From: a virus
Reading direction: 5' to 3' (one strand)
IMG/VR virus record: IMGVR_UViG_3300037189_017376
Coordinates: 1 to 39,980 of that record
Length of the DNA stretch: 39,980 bases
The notes under the pieces are model-generated. The model saw only the letters and a list, made by a program, of their open reading frames with translations, was not told the DNA's origin and did not search any database. Made by a program: the position numbers and the translations under genes. This document shows, in pieces, positions 26,312 through 32,796 of this stretch. Every line of letters begins with the position of its first letter. Within the stretch, counting starts at the first letter, position 1.

Positions 26312-26839
26312 ATGGCGACTGATCTTCAGATCAAGGCGATGATGAACCGTCTCGCCGATTATGAGCGGCGGCTTGCGAAGGTGGAGCGGTACGCTGCTTC
26401 GGGACGGTTCCTGCCGTACACCCCGGTGCTTGGCGGCGTCGGGTGGGCAATCGGCGACGGAAGTAGAATCGGCGCATACGTTCGAATCGGTAATCTGGTC
26501 CACTTTTGGGCACGCGTGATCTTCGGGGCGACTTCGACGTATGGCGCAGCGAACCGTCCGACGATCACGCTGCCGACCGATGCCGAAGTTGCATCGACCG
26601 GCGTGGGGACTCTCTTGGACGCGTCGTGTACAGCGGCAGGCGTGACCTATGCCCTGCTGGCTCGCCCGATCAACACTCCTGTCAACGCAGTGGAGTTCTA
26701 TGCGACCCGCACGGTCGTCCCGGCGGTCGTTCCGGCGACCGTCTACCACACGATTGCCAGTGTGTCCTCGACGGTTCCGAACACCTGGACGAGCAACGAT
26801 CGCATCTTCGTCCAAGGCGTCTACGAGGCCAAAGACTGA
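26312..26839 (+). CDS. Fibre-like protein with shared beta domain, 175 aa
   Basis: The start follows GGTGAGG. A short coiled coil at residues 1-30 (NRLADYERRLAKVERY) is followed by a domain, YTPVLGGVGWAIGDGSRIGA onward with HFWARVIFGATSTYG, that also occurs in the proteins at 27571 and 28174. Coiled coil plus beta domain suggests a trimeric fibre tip. The ATG of the next gene overlaps its TGA. Confidence 0.6.
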   Translation: MATDLQIKAMMNRLADYERRLAKVERYAASGRFLPYTPVLGGVGWAIGDGSRIGAYVRIGNLVHFWARVIFGATSTYGAANRPTITLPTDAEVASTGVGTLLDASCTAAGVTYALLARPINTPVNAVEFYATRTVVPAVVPATVYHTIASVSSTVPNTWTSNDRIFVQGVYEAKD

Positions 26840-27531
26840 TGCCGGATCTCAACAACGCCCCGTGGGTCGATTCGTCGCTCGGACGCGTGCTCGCGACGCC
26901 AACCGAAGACGGATGGAACCCTGAGTATCTGTTCCAGTACATCTACGTCACGGCAACCGATGCGATCATGCGTTTCGAAGGCCCGTTCGATCAGGCCATC
27001 GACACGCTCACCGACGACGACTATCGCGAGGCATCGTATTTCGCTCACGTTCCCTCGGCCATCACGATCAACGCGGCATCCGGCTACGAGTGGGACAACA
27101 TCGGCCTGAATGGGATCATCTCGATCGGCGATGGGTCGATGTCGGCGACAATGCATGTCGATACCCGGCTGCTGATGGACTTCCACGTCTCTGTCACCTG
27201 GGGCGCGTCGACAACCTTCGATCAGTCGTCGCTGTATTCGTGGTTTGGGCCGCAATCACTCGGAGATACCGCATCGCCAACCAGCCCGTTCGGGGTTGCG
27301 GCGGCGACGCTGGGCGGCTGGGGTTCGTTCTTCGACTCGTCAGCGACCACCACCTACATTCTTGATGTCGCAAGTTTCGAGTTTCGTTGCCCTGCGATGA
27401 ACGCCGCCGCCTCGGTGACTGGGGGTACTTCGTCGATCCTGCCCGTACCGGCGTCGGGAGACATTCTTTCGTTCGCGTTCCGCGCCGCGCTGGCCCGACC
27501 TGCCCTTGCTCGCAGGATGAGCATCCGATGA
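26839..27531 (+). CDS. Tail-region structural protein, 230 aa
   Basis: The start overlaps the previous stop (TGATG). It has Thr/Ser/aromatic-rich beta sequence, with YIYVTATDAIMRF and ITINAASGYEWDNIGLNG near the middle and a short basic C-terminus. It is not recognised; position among fibre-like genes suggests a tail-tip or fibre component. It is followed by a 12-codon mini-ORF. Confidence 0.55.
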   Translation: MPDLNNAPWVDSSLGRVLATPTEDGWNPEYLFQYIYVTATDAIMRFEGPFDQAIDTLTDDDYREASYFAHVPSAITINAASGYEWDNIGLNGIISIGDGSMSATMHVDTRLLMDFHVSVTWGASTTFDQSSLYSWFGPQSLGDTASPTSPFGVAAATLGGWGSFFDSSATTTYILDVASFEFRCPAMNAAASVTGGTSSILPVPASGDILSFAFRAALARPALARRMSIR

Positions 27532-27566
27532 GCATGGACGTCAGCCTCATCGGGCTGAAAGACTGA
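27528..27566 (+). CDS. 12-codon mini-ORF between fibre genes
   Basis: ATG at 27528 overlaps the previous stop (ATGA) and encodes MSMDVSLIGLKD, ending 4 nt before the next gene's ATG. A matching 4-codon ORF (MMGD) sits at 28155-28169 before the following paralogue. They may be coupling cistrons or leftovers of lost gene ends; the real gene at 26312 also ends in KD-stop. Confidence 0.3.
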   Translation: MSMDVSLIGLKD

Positions 27567-27570
27567 CGCC

Positions 27571-28155
27571 ATGCCGATCTGTTCGCCGTTCGTCGACAAC
27601 AACTCGGGCAAGATCCTCGTCGTCACCTCGTCGACGCGTCCTACAGGCGCGAATCTGTACGAAGGCAGACTGATCTACGAGACCGACACCGACCGGTTGC
27701 AAATGTACAACGGTGTCGGCTGGGTCATCCTCGATGAGCCGTGGCAGTCGTTCACGCCGACCTGGACGAACCTGACATTTGGCGATGGAACTCAGGCTTT
27801 CTTCTACCGACGAGCGGACGGCTATGTCGATGTGAGCGGTCAGATCACGTTTGGAGCGACGACCGCCGTCACGGGTGTCGTCGGTCTTGGGGTGCCTGTT
27901 GCGATCACGGCCGCTTCGACGACCACCTCGATCGTGTCTGCATGGTGCAGAATCACCGACATCGCGCCCGGCACGATCTATCCGGCGTTTGTGACATTGG
28001 GCAACACTACGCGCGTGGACCTGTACACCTTCAACGCCGCAGCAGCAGCGGCAGCGAACGCTTTGCCGACATCCGCTGCGTCGCCGATGACGTGGGCGGC
28101 GGGAGACCTGATCTACTTCGGTATCAGGTGGCGCATGGCCGCCCGAACTTCGTGA
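27571..28155 (+). CDS. Fibre-like protein, paralogue A, 194 aa
   Basis: Residues 1-52 (MPICSPFVD, then TSSTRPTGANLYEG and LIYETDTDRL, ending GVGWVI) form a module shared with the protein at 28174 and common at the start of phage minor-tail or fibre proteins. Residues about 60-110 (FTPTWTNLTFGDGTQ, then VDVSGQITFGATT) form the beta domain also seen at 26312. The remainder contains an Ala run (AAAAAAANAL). It is likely a receptor-binding or accessory fibre. Confidence 0.65.
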   Translation: MPICSPFVDNNSGKILVVTSSTRPTGANLYEGRLIYETDTDRLQMYNGVGWVILDEPWQSFTPTWTNLTFGDGTQAFFYRRADGYVDVSGQITFGATTAVTGVVGLGVPVAITAASTTTSIVSAWCRITDIAPGTIYPAFVTLGNTTRVDLYTFNAAAAAAANALPTSAASPMTWAAGDLIYFGIRWRMAARTS

Positions 28156-28173
28156 TGATGGGAGACTGACGTC

Positions 28174-28752
28174 ATGCCGATCTGCACCCCGTTCGTCGAC
28201 ACCAGTTTTGGCCGAATCACCGTCCACACCTCGCTCACGCGCCCGACTGGCGCCGATCGCTACCCGGGGAAGTACATCTACGAGTCGGACACGAACCGTA
28301 CGCTCGTGTGGGATGGCACCGGTTGGGTGATCCAGAACGAGCCGACGAACGTCTGGACACCGTCGTTCTCGGGTGTCAGTCTCGGCAACGGGACGCAGAC
28401 AGGCATCTACAAGCGTTCCGATGGTTGGGTTGACTTCACAGCCATCTTCACGCTCGGAAATACCTCGACTGTCACTGGTCCGGTGCTGACGACATTGCCG
28501 ATCAACGCCGCCAGCACGTTCGTAACCACTCAGAATGAGGTCTACTTCTATGACCAGTCGGCGAACATCGCTTACCCGGGGGTCGTGATCGCCGTATCCA
28601 CCACACAGGTCCAGGTGCAAGCGATGCAGACGGCGTCGACGTACGCGTTCGGCACGGCGGTCACGAGCCTTATCCCGCTGACAGCGGGCTGGGCGCAGAA
28701 CGACTTCATCCAGGTCGCGGGCCGCTACCAGATGACAACCCGCTATTCGTAG
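28174..28752 (+). CDS. Fibre-like protein, paralogue B, 192 aa
   Basis: Paralogue of the preceding gene, with the same opening (MPICTPFVD, TSLTRPTGADRYPG, YIYESDTNR, GTGWVI) and the same central domain (WTPSFSGVSLGNGTQTGIY, VDFTAIFTLGNTS). The C-terminal third differs, as expected for proteins that vary in receptor specificity. GGGAG precedes the start by 9 nt. The DNA around the two start codons is nearly identical, marking a duplicated cassette edge. Confidence 0.65.
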   Translation: MPICTPFVDTSFGRITVHTSLTRPTGADRYPGKYIYESDTNRTLVWDGTGWVIQNEPTNVWTPSFSGVSLGNGTQTGIYKRSDGWVDFTAIFTLGNTSTVTGPVLTTLPINAASTFVTTQNEVYFYDQSANIAYPGVVIAVSTTQVQVQAMQTASTYAFGTAVTSLIPLTAGWAQNDFIQVAGRYQMTTRYS

Positions 28753-28755
28753 ACC

Positions 28756-28784
28756 CCGGGCAAGGCTCGGCGTACTATGCCCGG
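28756..28784 (+). promoter_or_regulatory. Inverted repeat around the endolysin -10 box
   Basis: CCGGGCA (28756-28762) and TGCCCGG (28778-28784) are perfect inverted arms separated by 15 nt. The TACTAT box (28773-28778) lies in the loop. It could be an operator or a hairpin that delays lysin expression. Confidence 0.35.
28773..28778 (+). promoter_or_regulatory. -10 box for leaderless start at 28786
   Basis: TACTAT lies 7 nt before ATG 28786. TAGACC sits 17 nt upstream (28750-28755) as a possible -35. Confidence 0.55.
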
Positions 28785-28785
28785 C

Positions 28786-29466
28786 ATGAGCCTGCCTGTC
28801 GTACCTGTCGTGCAGCCGTCGTCGATCGCGAACGTGCCGACGAACCTGCTGGTCAAGGAGAAGCACTTCATCCGCAAGTTCTTCCCCGGTGTCGGCTACT
28901 CGTGGCTGCACCCGACGGCCGCCCGCTGTTGGGATGCGATGAACATCGCTCTGTTCGCTGCATTGAAGGTGTGGTTGACGATAACGTCGACCGCCGATGC
29001 GTTGCGTTCGTATCAGACGCAGGTGAACGCGTTCAACACGCGTTACACGGCGAAGTGGACACTCGCCGAGTGTGGCCTGACGAACCTGACACAGAACACC
29101 CGCAAGTGGAACGGCACCCCGGCGAACTCGGGGCCGGGAGTCCTGGTCAAGTACTACTTGCGCAAGGGGCAGATCCCTTGCGCTGTACCGGGCACAGGTT
29201 GGCACCCGAGGGGTCTCGCCCTCGACAACGCCGTCTACGACGCGTCGCTGAACGACGGCAACGTGTGGCCGGGCGGGGCGCGGCACATCCGATCGAACAA
29301 GGCCGCCTTCGACTGGCTGAAATTGAACGTCACCGAGTTCGGTTTTTCGTGGGAAAACGAGAAGGAATATGTCGACGACCCGCACCTGCGGTACACGGCA
29401 GGCGACAAAATCCCGCAGCGAGTGATCGACATCGAGAAGTACCTGGCAGCGCAGAAGCCGAAGTGA
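28786..29466 (+). CDS. Endolysin, M15-type peptidase
   Basis: The 226-aa protein shows the VanY/M15 zinc peptidase pattern: HPRGLALD at 140-147 (H140 and D147 as ligands, HxxGxAxD) and DDPHLRY with H200 as third ligand. It should cleave peptide cross-links of the cell wall at lysis. In most family members a Glu lies three residues before the last His; here that position is Asp197. No signal peptide is visible, so holin-dependent release is expected. No cell-wall-binding domain or partner esterase is seen. Start 28786 is preferred over 28777 because of the TACTAT box. Confidence 0.75.
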   Translation: MSLPVVPVVQPSSIANVPTNLLVKEKHFIRKFFPGVGYSWLHPTAARCWDAMNIALFAALKVWLTITSTADALRSYQTQVNAFNTRYTAKWTLAECGLTNLTQNTRKWNGTPANSGPGVLVKYYLRKGQIPCAVPGTGWHPRGLALDNAVYDASLNDGNVWPGGARHIRSNKAAFDWLKLNVTEFGFSWENEKEYVDDPHLRYTAGDKIPQRVIDIEKYLAAQKPK

Positions 29467-29508
29467 TCTAGGACGGATCTTGGATGGGGGCCGTCCGATG
29501 AACAGGAG

Positions 29509-29514
29509 TACGAT
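29509..29514 (+). promoter_or_regulatory. -10 box for leaderless start at 29521
   Basis: TACGAT lies 6 nt before the GTG. An AGGAG at 29504 is 12 nt from the start, too far for a normal ribosome binding site. Confidence 0.45.
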
Positions 29515-29520
29515 CAGATC

Positions 29521-29793
29521 GTGGGTTCCGACGTGTTGAGCATCGCCATTGCCATCACCTTCGGGCTGGTGTGGGGAGTGTCGCTCACGTTGGCAACCCT
29601 TGCGTTGCTGCGTATCCGCCGCTACCAGCGCGATCAGCGCGATCAGCGCAACCTCAGCCCGCCTCGCCATCAGGTTGATCGTCAGCATCTCGATCGCCGA
29701 CAGAGCCAACGGCGTCACCCGGTGAGCGTGCAACCGCGTTCAGCGACTCATCCGACATATCACCAGGAGACGTACGCCGCCAAGTCCATGTAG
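29521..29793 (+). CDS. Small membrane protein in lysis region, 90 aa
   Basis: One transmembrane segment (about residues 5-28, LSIAIAITFGLVWGVSLTLA) is followed by a highly charged Arg/Gln-rich cytoplasmic tail with RDQRDQRN repeats. The DNA of the tail has a short direct repeat (GCGATCA). It is probably a holin partner or antiholin-like protein; no family is recognised. The TAG stop forms the start of the next -10 box. Confidence 0.5.
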   Translation: MGSDVLSIAIAITFGLVWGVSLTLATLALLRIRRYQRDQRDQRNLSPPRHQVDRQHLDRRQSQRRHPVSVQPRSATHPTYHQETYAAKSM

Positions 29794-29796
29794 CGT
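29791..29796 (+). promoter_or_regulatory. -10 box for leaderless start at 29804
   Basis: TAGCGT starts with the previous gene's TAG stop and lies 7 nt before the GTG. Confidence 0.45.
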
Positions 29797-29803
29797 CGTT
29801 TGC

Positions 29804-30184
29804 GTGTGGACGATCTTTGCCGCAGATACGCCCGCAGCGACGACGGATCGGTTGACGCTGATCATCCTTGGCGGGTTTACGCTCATCGGAACGATCTTTA
29901 CGGCGCTCGCCATGCGGTCTGCTCGGCGTTTGCCTGGCCCTTCGCCGGACCCTTGGATGGCTGCCGTCGCCGAACTGCGGGAAGACATGTTCGAGGTTCG
30001 GGGCGACGTTCTGGACATCAAGATGGGTTGGGCCACGACCAATGCTGAAGTCGTTGCGATACGCAGGCAGTTCGAGGCGTACATCGCTGCATCCGTAGAG
30101 GAATCCAGATGGGATGGCAAGACTGACCGCCGTCGCAAGAATCCGCCCCCGTACGGTGGGCCGGAACGCCGGAAGGAGACGTGA
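29804..30184 (+). CDS. Single-span membrane protein, holin-like, 126 aa
   Basis: The N-terminal transmembrane segment is about residues 17-38 (LTLIILGGFTLIGTIFTALA). A helical, coiled-coil-like stretch follows (AELREDMFEVRGDVLDIK), and the tail is basic and Pro-rich (DRRRKNPPPYGGPERRKE). This matches the layout of DUF2746-type small lysis proteins of actinophages. It probably works with the adjacent holin. Confidence 0.55.
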   Translation: MWTIFAADTPAATTDRLTLIILGGFTLIGTIFTALAMRSARRLPGPSPDPWMAAVAELREDMFEVRGDVLDIKMGWATTNAEVVAIRRQFEAYIAASVEESRWDGKTDRRRKNPPPYGGPERRKET

Positions 30185-30462
30185 TGGTCGACATCGGTTG
30201 GAAGTTGCAGTTGACGAAGATGTGGCACCGGGCGCTGGCCTCGTATCTGCGAGCAGTCGCTTCGATCCTGGGTACTGGCGCGTTGGTGAATGCGGCCACG
30301 GGCGCGATCGACTTGACTGCTGCCGCAGCGATCGGTTGGTCGCTGATCGGCGCATTGATCGCTCCGTTGATCGTGTTCATCACCGAGGCCGCAGATCTTC
30401 TCGACGGGAAGGCGGTCGCCAACCAGCCCGATCCGCCCGCCGATCCGCCCGTCGACCAGTGA
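30184..30462 (+). CDS. Holin
   Basis: The ATG at 30184 overlaps the previous stop and follows GGAAGGAG. The 92-aa protein has a weakly hydrophobic segment (about 20-40) and a clear one (about 45-68, IGWSLIGALIAPLIVFITEA). The N-terminus is basic, and the C-terminal tail is Asp/Pro-rich. This is the size and arrangement of actinophage r1t-like holins, which open the membrane for the endolysin. It is the best holin candidate among the four small membrane proteins here. Confidence 0.65.
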   Translation: MVDIGWKLQLTKMWHRALASYLRAVASILGTGALVNAATGAIDLTAAAAIGWSLIGALIAPLIVFITEAADLLDGKAVANQPDPPADPPVDQ

Positions 30463-30749
30463 GACTCGCCTGGTTCCTGGCGGGCTTCGTTGTTTGTTTC
30501 GCTGTGCTGGCCTGGCATGGTGGTCAGCGACGGCGAGAGAAATGTTTGCAAGTCGCAAACGATGATGTAATGATAGGTGCCATGTACGGCACCACTGATC
30601 GCCTTGTGCTGGTCCCTGCGACCGCGCTGGACGACCTGCTGGAACTGGCGCGGCTAGCCTCTGATCGTCTGCCCGAGCAGGACCCGCTCGTCCTGCCGTT
30701 GCGTGGTTCGATCGGCCAGGTACGGTCGACCGCTCTGCCGGAGCCGTGA
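30459..30749 (+). CDS. Small membrane protein, 96 aa
   Basis: The GTG start overlaps the holin stop (GTGA). Residues 3-20 are a transmembrane segment followed by a basic QRRREK stretch, then a soluble LVPATALDDLLELARLASD helix. The codons between residues 30 and 42 are AT-rich and unlike their surroundings, and an inverted repeat lies there. A second product may therefore start at the ATG at 30582 (55 aa). A spanin-like role is possible but unsupported. Confidence 0.5.
   Translation: MRLAWFLAGFVVCFAVLAWHGGQRRREKCLQVANDDVMIGAMYGTTDRLVLVPATALDDLLELARLASDRLPEQDPLVLPLRGSIGQVRSTALPEP
30544..30560. promoter_or_regulatory. Operator-like inverted repeat GTTTGC-N5-GCAAAC
   Basis: A perfect 6+6 palindrome with a 5-nt centre in an AT-rich patch, 21 nt before the in-frame ATG at 30582. 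It has the size of a dimeric repressor site. A triple stop TAATGATAG (30568-30576) in another frame follows. Confidence 0.4.
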
Positions 30750-30761
30750 GAGGAGACTCAG

Positions 30762-31082
30762 ATGTCTTGTGGATGTGGCAGCACTGCTGCGGCGCGGCGT
30801 GAGATGCTGCGCACTGCGTCGATGTCCCCGACGAAGGATGGCGGCTACCTGCTCGCCACCTACCCAGGTTGTACGACGCTGCACCAAGGGCAGTACGAGG
30901 GCACGTCGATCTACGTCGTCGGCCGCAACACTGAGTTCGAACGCCTGTACGCGTTCTCGCAGTTGGCCGAAGCGACGACGTGGGCAGTCGAGACGTTCCA
31001 GCAGATCGAGAACATCCCGACGAGCGGCATGTGCGATCAGGCGGTGCGTGACGTGTACGAAGGTCGACTCACCTACGTCTGA
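30762..31082 (+). CDS. Hypothetical protein, 106 aa, Cys-rich N-terminus
   Basis: A strong ribosome binding site (GAGAGGAGA) precedes the ATG. The protein opens MSCGCGS, then has a beta-rich middle (GYLLATYPGCTTLHQGQYEG, SIYVVGRN) and a helical C-terminus. Two Cys near the start and two later could bind metal, but the pattern matches no family I know. Its last 10 bases overlap the end of the minus-strand gene at 31073. Confidence 0.6.
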   Translation: MSCGCGSTAAARREMLRTASMSPTKDGGYLLATYPGCTTLHQGQYEGTSIYVVGRNTEFERLYAFSQLAEATTWAVETFQQIENIPTSGMCDQAVRDVYEGRLTYV

Positions 31083-31288
31083 AGTAGATGGTTGATCAGC
31101 GCGAACCCTTCGAGCGCGTCGAGCAACCGAACCAGATCCGGTTCGCTGAGTTGCTTCCATGATGTGACGTCTCGGCGGAGGAGCACTTCGGCGAGATGAA
31201 GGCGATCGTCGCGATCCAGGCCGTATCTGTCGGCGTACTGCATCGCCTTTCGCAATTTCACTATCCGCGGCTCCATCGCCACTCCCAT
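31073..31288 (-). CDS. Lone minus-strand helical protein, 71 aa
   Basis: The sequence is rich in conserved-looking helices: DRLHLAEVLLRRDVTSWKQL followed by DLVRLLDALEGF. Small phage proteins with this pattern occur beside recombination genes, but I cannot name a function. An internal ATG at 31276 has GGGAG before it and may be the true start (67 aa). It is the only minus-strand gene inside the rightward operon, convergent with 30762 and divergent from the WhiB gene with 15 bp between them. Confidence 0.65.
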   Translation of the reverse strand: MGVAMEPRIVKLRKAMQYADRYGLDRDDRLHLAEVLLRRDVTSWKQLSEPDLVRLLDALEGFALINHLLQT

Positions 31289-31289
31289 C

Positions 31290-31295
31290 TACGCT
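31290..31295 (+). promoter_or_regulatory. -10 box for leaderless start at 31304
   Basis: TACGCT lies 8 nt before the GTG of the WhiB gene and directly upstream of the minus-strand gene's start codon. Confidence 0.45.
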
Positions 31296-31303
31296 GTGCG
31301 CTC

Positions 31304-31717
31304 GTGGCGCGCCCGAAGAACACCGACGGTGACATCGACGACCTTGGGGTCCTCGTCACCGCCGCGTACGGCCTCGACACCTCATGGATGGACCGAGGCG
31401 TCTGCCGCGGCTGGGGGACTGCCCGGCCAGGCAAGCCGACACCGTGGCAAGTGGCCCCAGGTCGCAGATATGACGGCATCTCCGGCGCCGAACTGGTCAA
31501 GTACGCGCTTCTCAACTGCTTCAACTGCAACGCCCAGTACGACTGCGCCGAGTATGCAGTGCGGGCAGTGATGATTGCAGGGACGTGGTCAATGCCGATC
31601 ACACAGTTGCGCTGGCTCCAAGGGCAGCGGGAACGCGCGTTCGATCTGATCGCCATCGCCCGCGAGCGCGGGGTCGCAATGCAGGAAGTCGCAGCCATGT
31701 ACGGCGACGAAGCATAG
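31304..31717 (+). CDS. WhiB-family Fe-S transcription regulator
   Basis: The 137-aa protein has the four-cysteine cluster motif: C34, then C72-x2-C75-x5-C81, as in WhiB proteins that hold a [4Fe-4S] cluster. The usual GVWGG turn is degenerate here (GTWSMP, 93-98), followed by a basic helix RWLQGQRERAFDL. WhiB proteins occur in actinobacteria and their phages, where one (mycobacteriophage TM4) is known to repress a host WhiB gene. The start is GTG at 31304; the frame is open further upstream, but that region is the antisense gene. Confidence 0.85.
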   Translation: MARPKNTDGDIDDLGVLVTAAYGLDTSWMDRGVCRGWGTARPGKPTPWQVAPGRRYDGISGAELVKYALLNCFNCNAQYDCAEYAVRAVMIAGTWSMPITQLRWLQGQRERAFDLIAIARERGVAMQEVAAMYGDEA

Positions 31718-31720
31718 TAT
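31715..31720 (+). promoter_or_regulatory. -10 box for leaderless start at 31727
   Basis: TAGTAT begins with the TAG stop of the WhiB gene and lies 6 nt before the ATG. Confidence 0.55.
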
Positions 31721-31726
31721 GTCCTC

Positions 31727-32035
31727 ATGCGCCCTCTGATTCCCTTCTGCGATGTCACCATCCACGGCGCGGCATGGGCCGAGGAAGAAGCCCTCACCCG
31801 CTGCCGCGTCCTCATCTCCGGCACACCGGCCAACGCCGTGCTGTTCTCGGCCGAACGTGGCGAGAACGCCCACAAGCCGGTTGACCGTCTCACCGATGCT
31901 GTCGTGCGGGAGGTCGAGGACGGGTTCGTGATCGAAGGGATCTCCGACGAACTCGTCTTCATCGTCGGGGTCGCCCCCGAAGACGCCGCTGTGCGCTGGG
32001 ATGTCAAGACGACGGGGTGCCTCGAATGTGGCTGA
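31727..32035 (+). CDS. Hypothetical protein, 102 aa
   Basis: Unrecognised. The first half has FCDVTIHGAAWAEEEALTRCR and the second half is beta-rich (VVREVEDGFVIEGI). It ends TTGCLECG, a possible half of a metal site. The end overlaps the start of the membrane protein that follows. It begins from a TAGTAT box without a ribosome binding site. Confidence 0.55.
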   Translation: MRPLIPFCDVTIHGAAWAEEEALTRCRVLISGTPANAVLFSAERGENAHKPVDRLTDAVVREVEDGFVIEGISDELVFIVGVAPEDAAVRWDVKTTGCLECG

Positions 32036-32343
32036 TGGTCCTCGTAGTGCTGTCGTTGTCGACGTACCGGGTAATCCGGTTCCTGATTCGCGACACCCTG
32101 ATCGACGAACTGCGCGACCGTTTCGACGCCTGGCTGCTCGGCCCGACGCCCGTCAAGTGGCGCGACAAGGTGTTCGAACTGCTGCACTGCGCCTACTGCC
32201 TCGGCGTGTGGGTTGCCGGGGCCAGCGTGCTGATCGCCGACCGGTTCACGTCGATCCCACTTCCGGCGTTCATGTGGCCTGCCGTTGCGGCCGCAAGCAT
32301 GTTGTGGTGGCGGCTCATCGAGGTCAGCGAGGACGCGAAGTAG
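32026..32343 (+). CDS. DUF1360-like membrane protein, 105 aa
   Basis: An N-terminal transmembrane segment (MWLMVLVVLSLSTYRVIRFL) is followed by an amphipathic region, then LLHCAYCLGVWVAGASVLIA, the DUF1360 hallmark CxxCxGxW, and a final hydrophobic helix. Function is unknown; relatives occur in phages and spore-formers. The start is uncertain among GTG 32017, ATG 32026 and ATG 32035 (which would overlap the preceding TGA). Its TAG stop contributes to the next -10 box. Confidence 0.7.
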   Translation: MWLMVLVVLSLSTYRVIRFLIRDTLIDELRDRFDAWLLGPTPVKWRDKVFELLHCAYCLGVWVAGASVLIADRFTSIPLPAFMWPAVAAASMLWWRLIEVSEDAK

Positions 32344-32346
32344 GCT
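32341..32346 (+). promoter_or_regulatory. -10 box for leaderless start at 32353
   Basis: TAGGCT starts with the preceding TAG stop and lies 6 nt before the ATG of the small terminase gene. Confidence 0.45.
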
Positions 32347-32352
32347 GACGAC

Positions 32353-32796
32353 ATGGCCGATGACCTGTTCGAAGAGATGATGCACATCGAACAGTTCATC
32401 GAGTTCGTCGCGCATGGCGTCCACCCGGTGAATGCTGGCATTCAGGTTGGCTGGTCCCCGGCAAAGACCAAGGCGATGATGCGCGACGCCGACTTCGCTG
32501 ACATGATCCAGGGCGCAACCGAACGCGCCAACGCCTCTGTCGAAGAGGCGCTGTACGCGAAGGCCGTCGCCGGAAACGTGTCGGCGATCCAGATGTGGCT
32601 GTTCAACCGGGAGCCTGACCGCTGGCGCGACGTGAAGCGCATCGAAGTCCGATCCGAACACAAGGTGCAGATCGGCATGGTCGAGTCGGTGAAGTCCGGC
32701 GTGCTTGAACTGCTGCGCGGTGAAGGCGTCGAGGCAATCCAAGCCCTGGGCGCCGGGGACATCATCGACGGCGAGGTAGTTGATGGCGACGACTGA
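32353..32796 (+). CDS. Terminase small subunit
   Basis: The 147-aa protein has an N-terminal helix-turn-helix region (VNAGIQVGWSPAKTKAMMRD, about 26-45) for recognition of the packaging site. A middle helical segment ends SAIQMWLFNREPDRWRD, typical of small terminases, and the C-terminus is acidic (GDIIDGEVVDGDD) for contact with the large subunit. It overlaps the start of the large-subunit gene by 14 bp. Confidence 0.75.
   Translation: MADDLFEEMMHIEQFIEFVAHGVHPVNAGIQVGWSPAKTKAMMRDADFADMIQGATERANASVEEALYAKAVAGNVSAIQMWLFNREPDRWRDVKRIEVRSEHKVQIGMVESVKSGVLELLRGEGVEAIQALGAGDIIDGEVVDGDD

Noticed and set aside
27547-29733. 728-aa minus-strand open frame
   Set aside because: Shadow of the fibre and lysin genes; composition is Arg/Val-rich and it spans several genuine plus-strand starts and stops.
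31261-32742. 493-aa minus-strand open frame over WhiB and small terminase
   Set aside because: Shadow; the four-cysteine WhiB pattern and terminase features on the plus strand explain the DNA.
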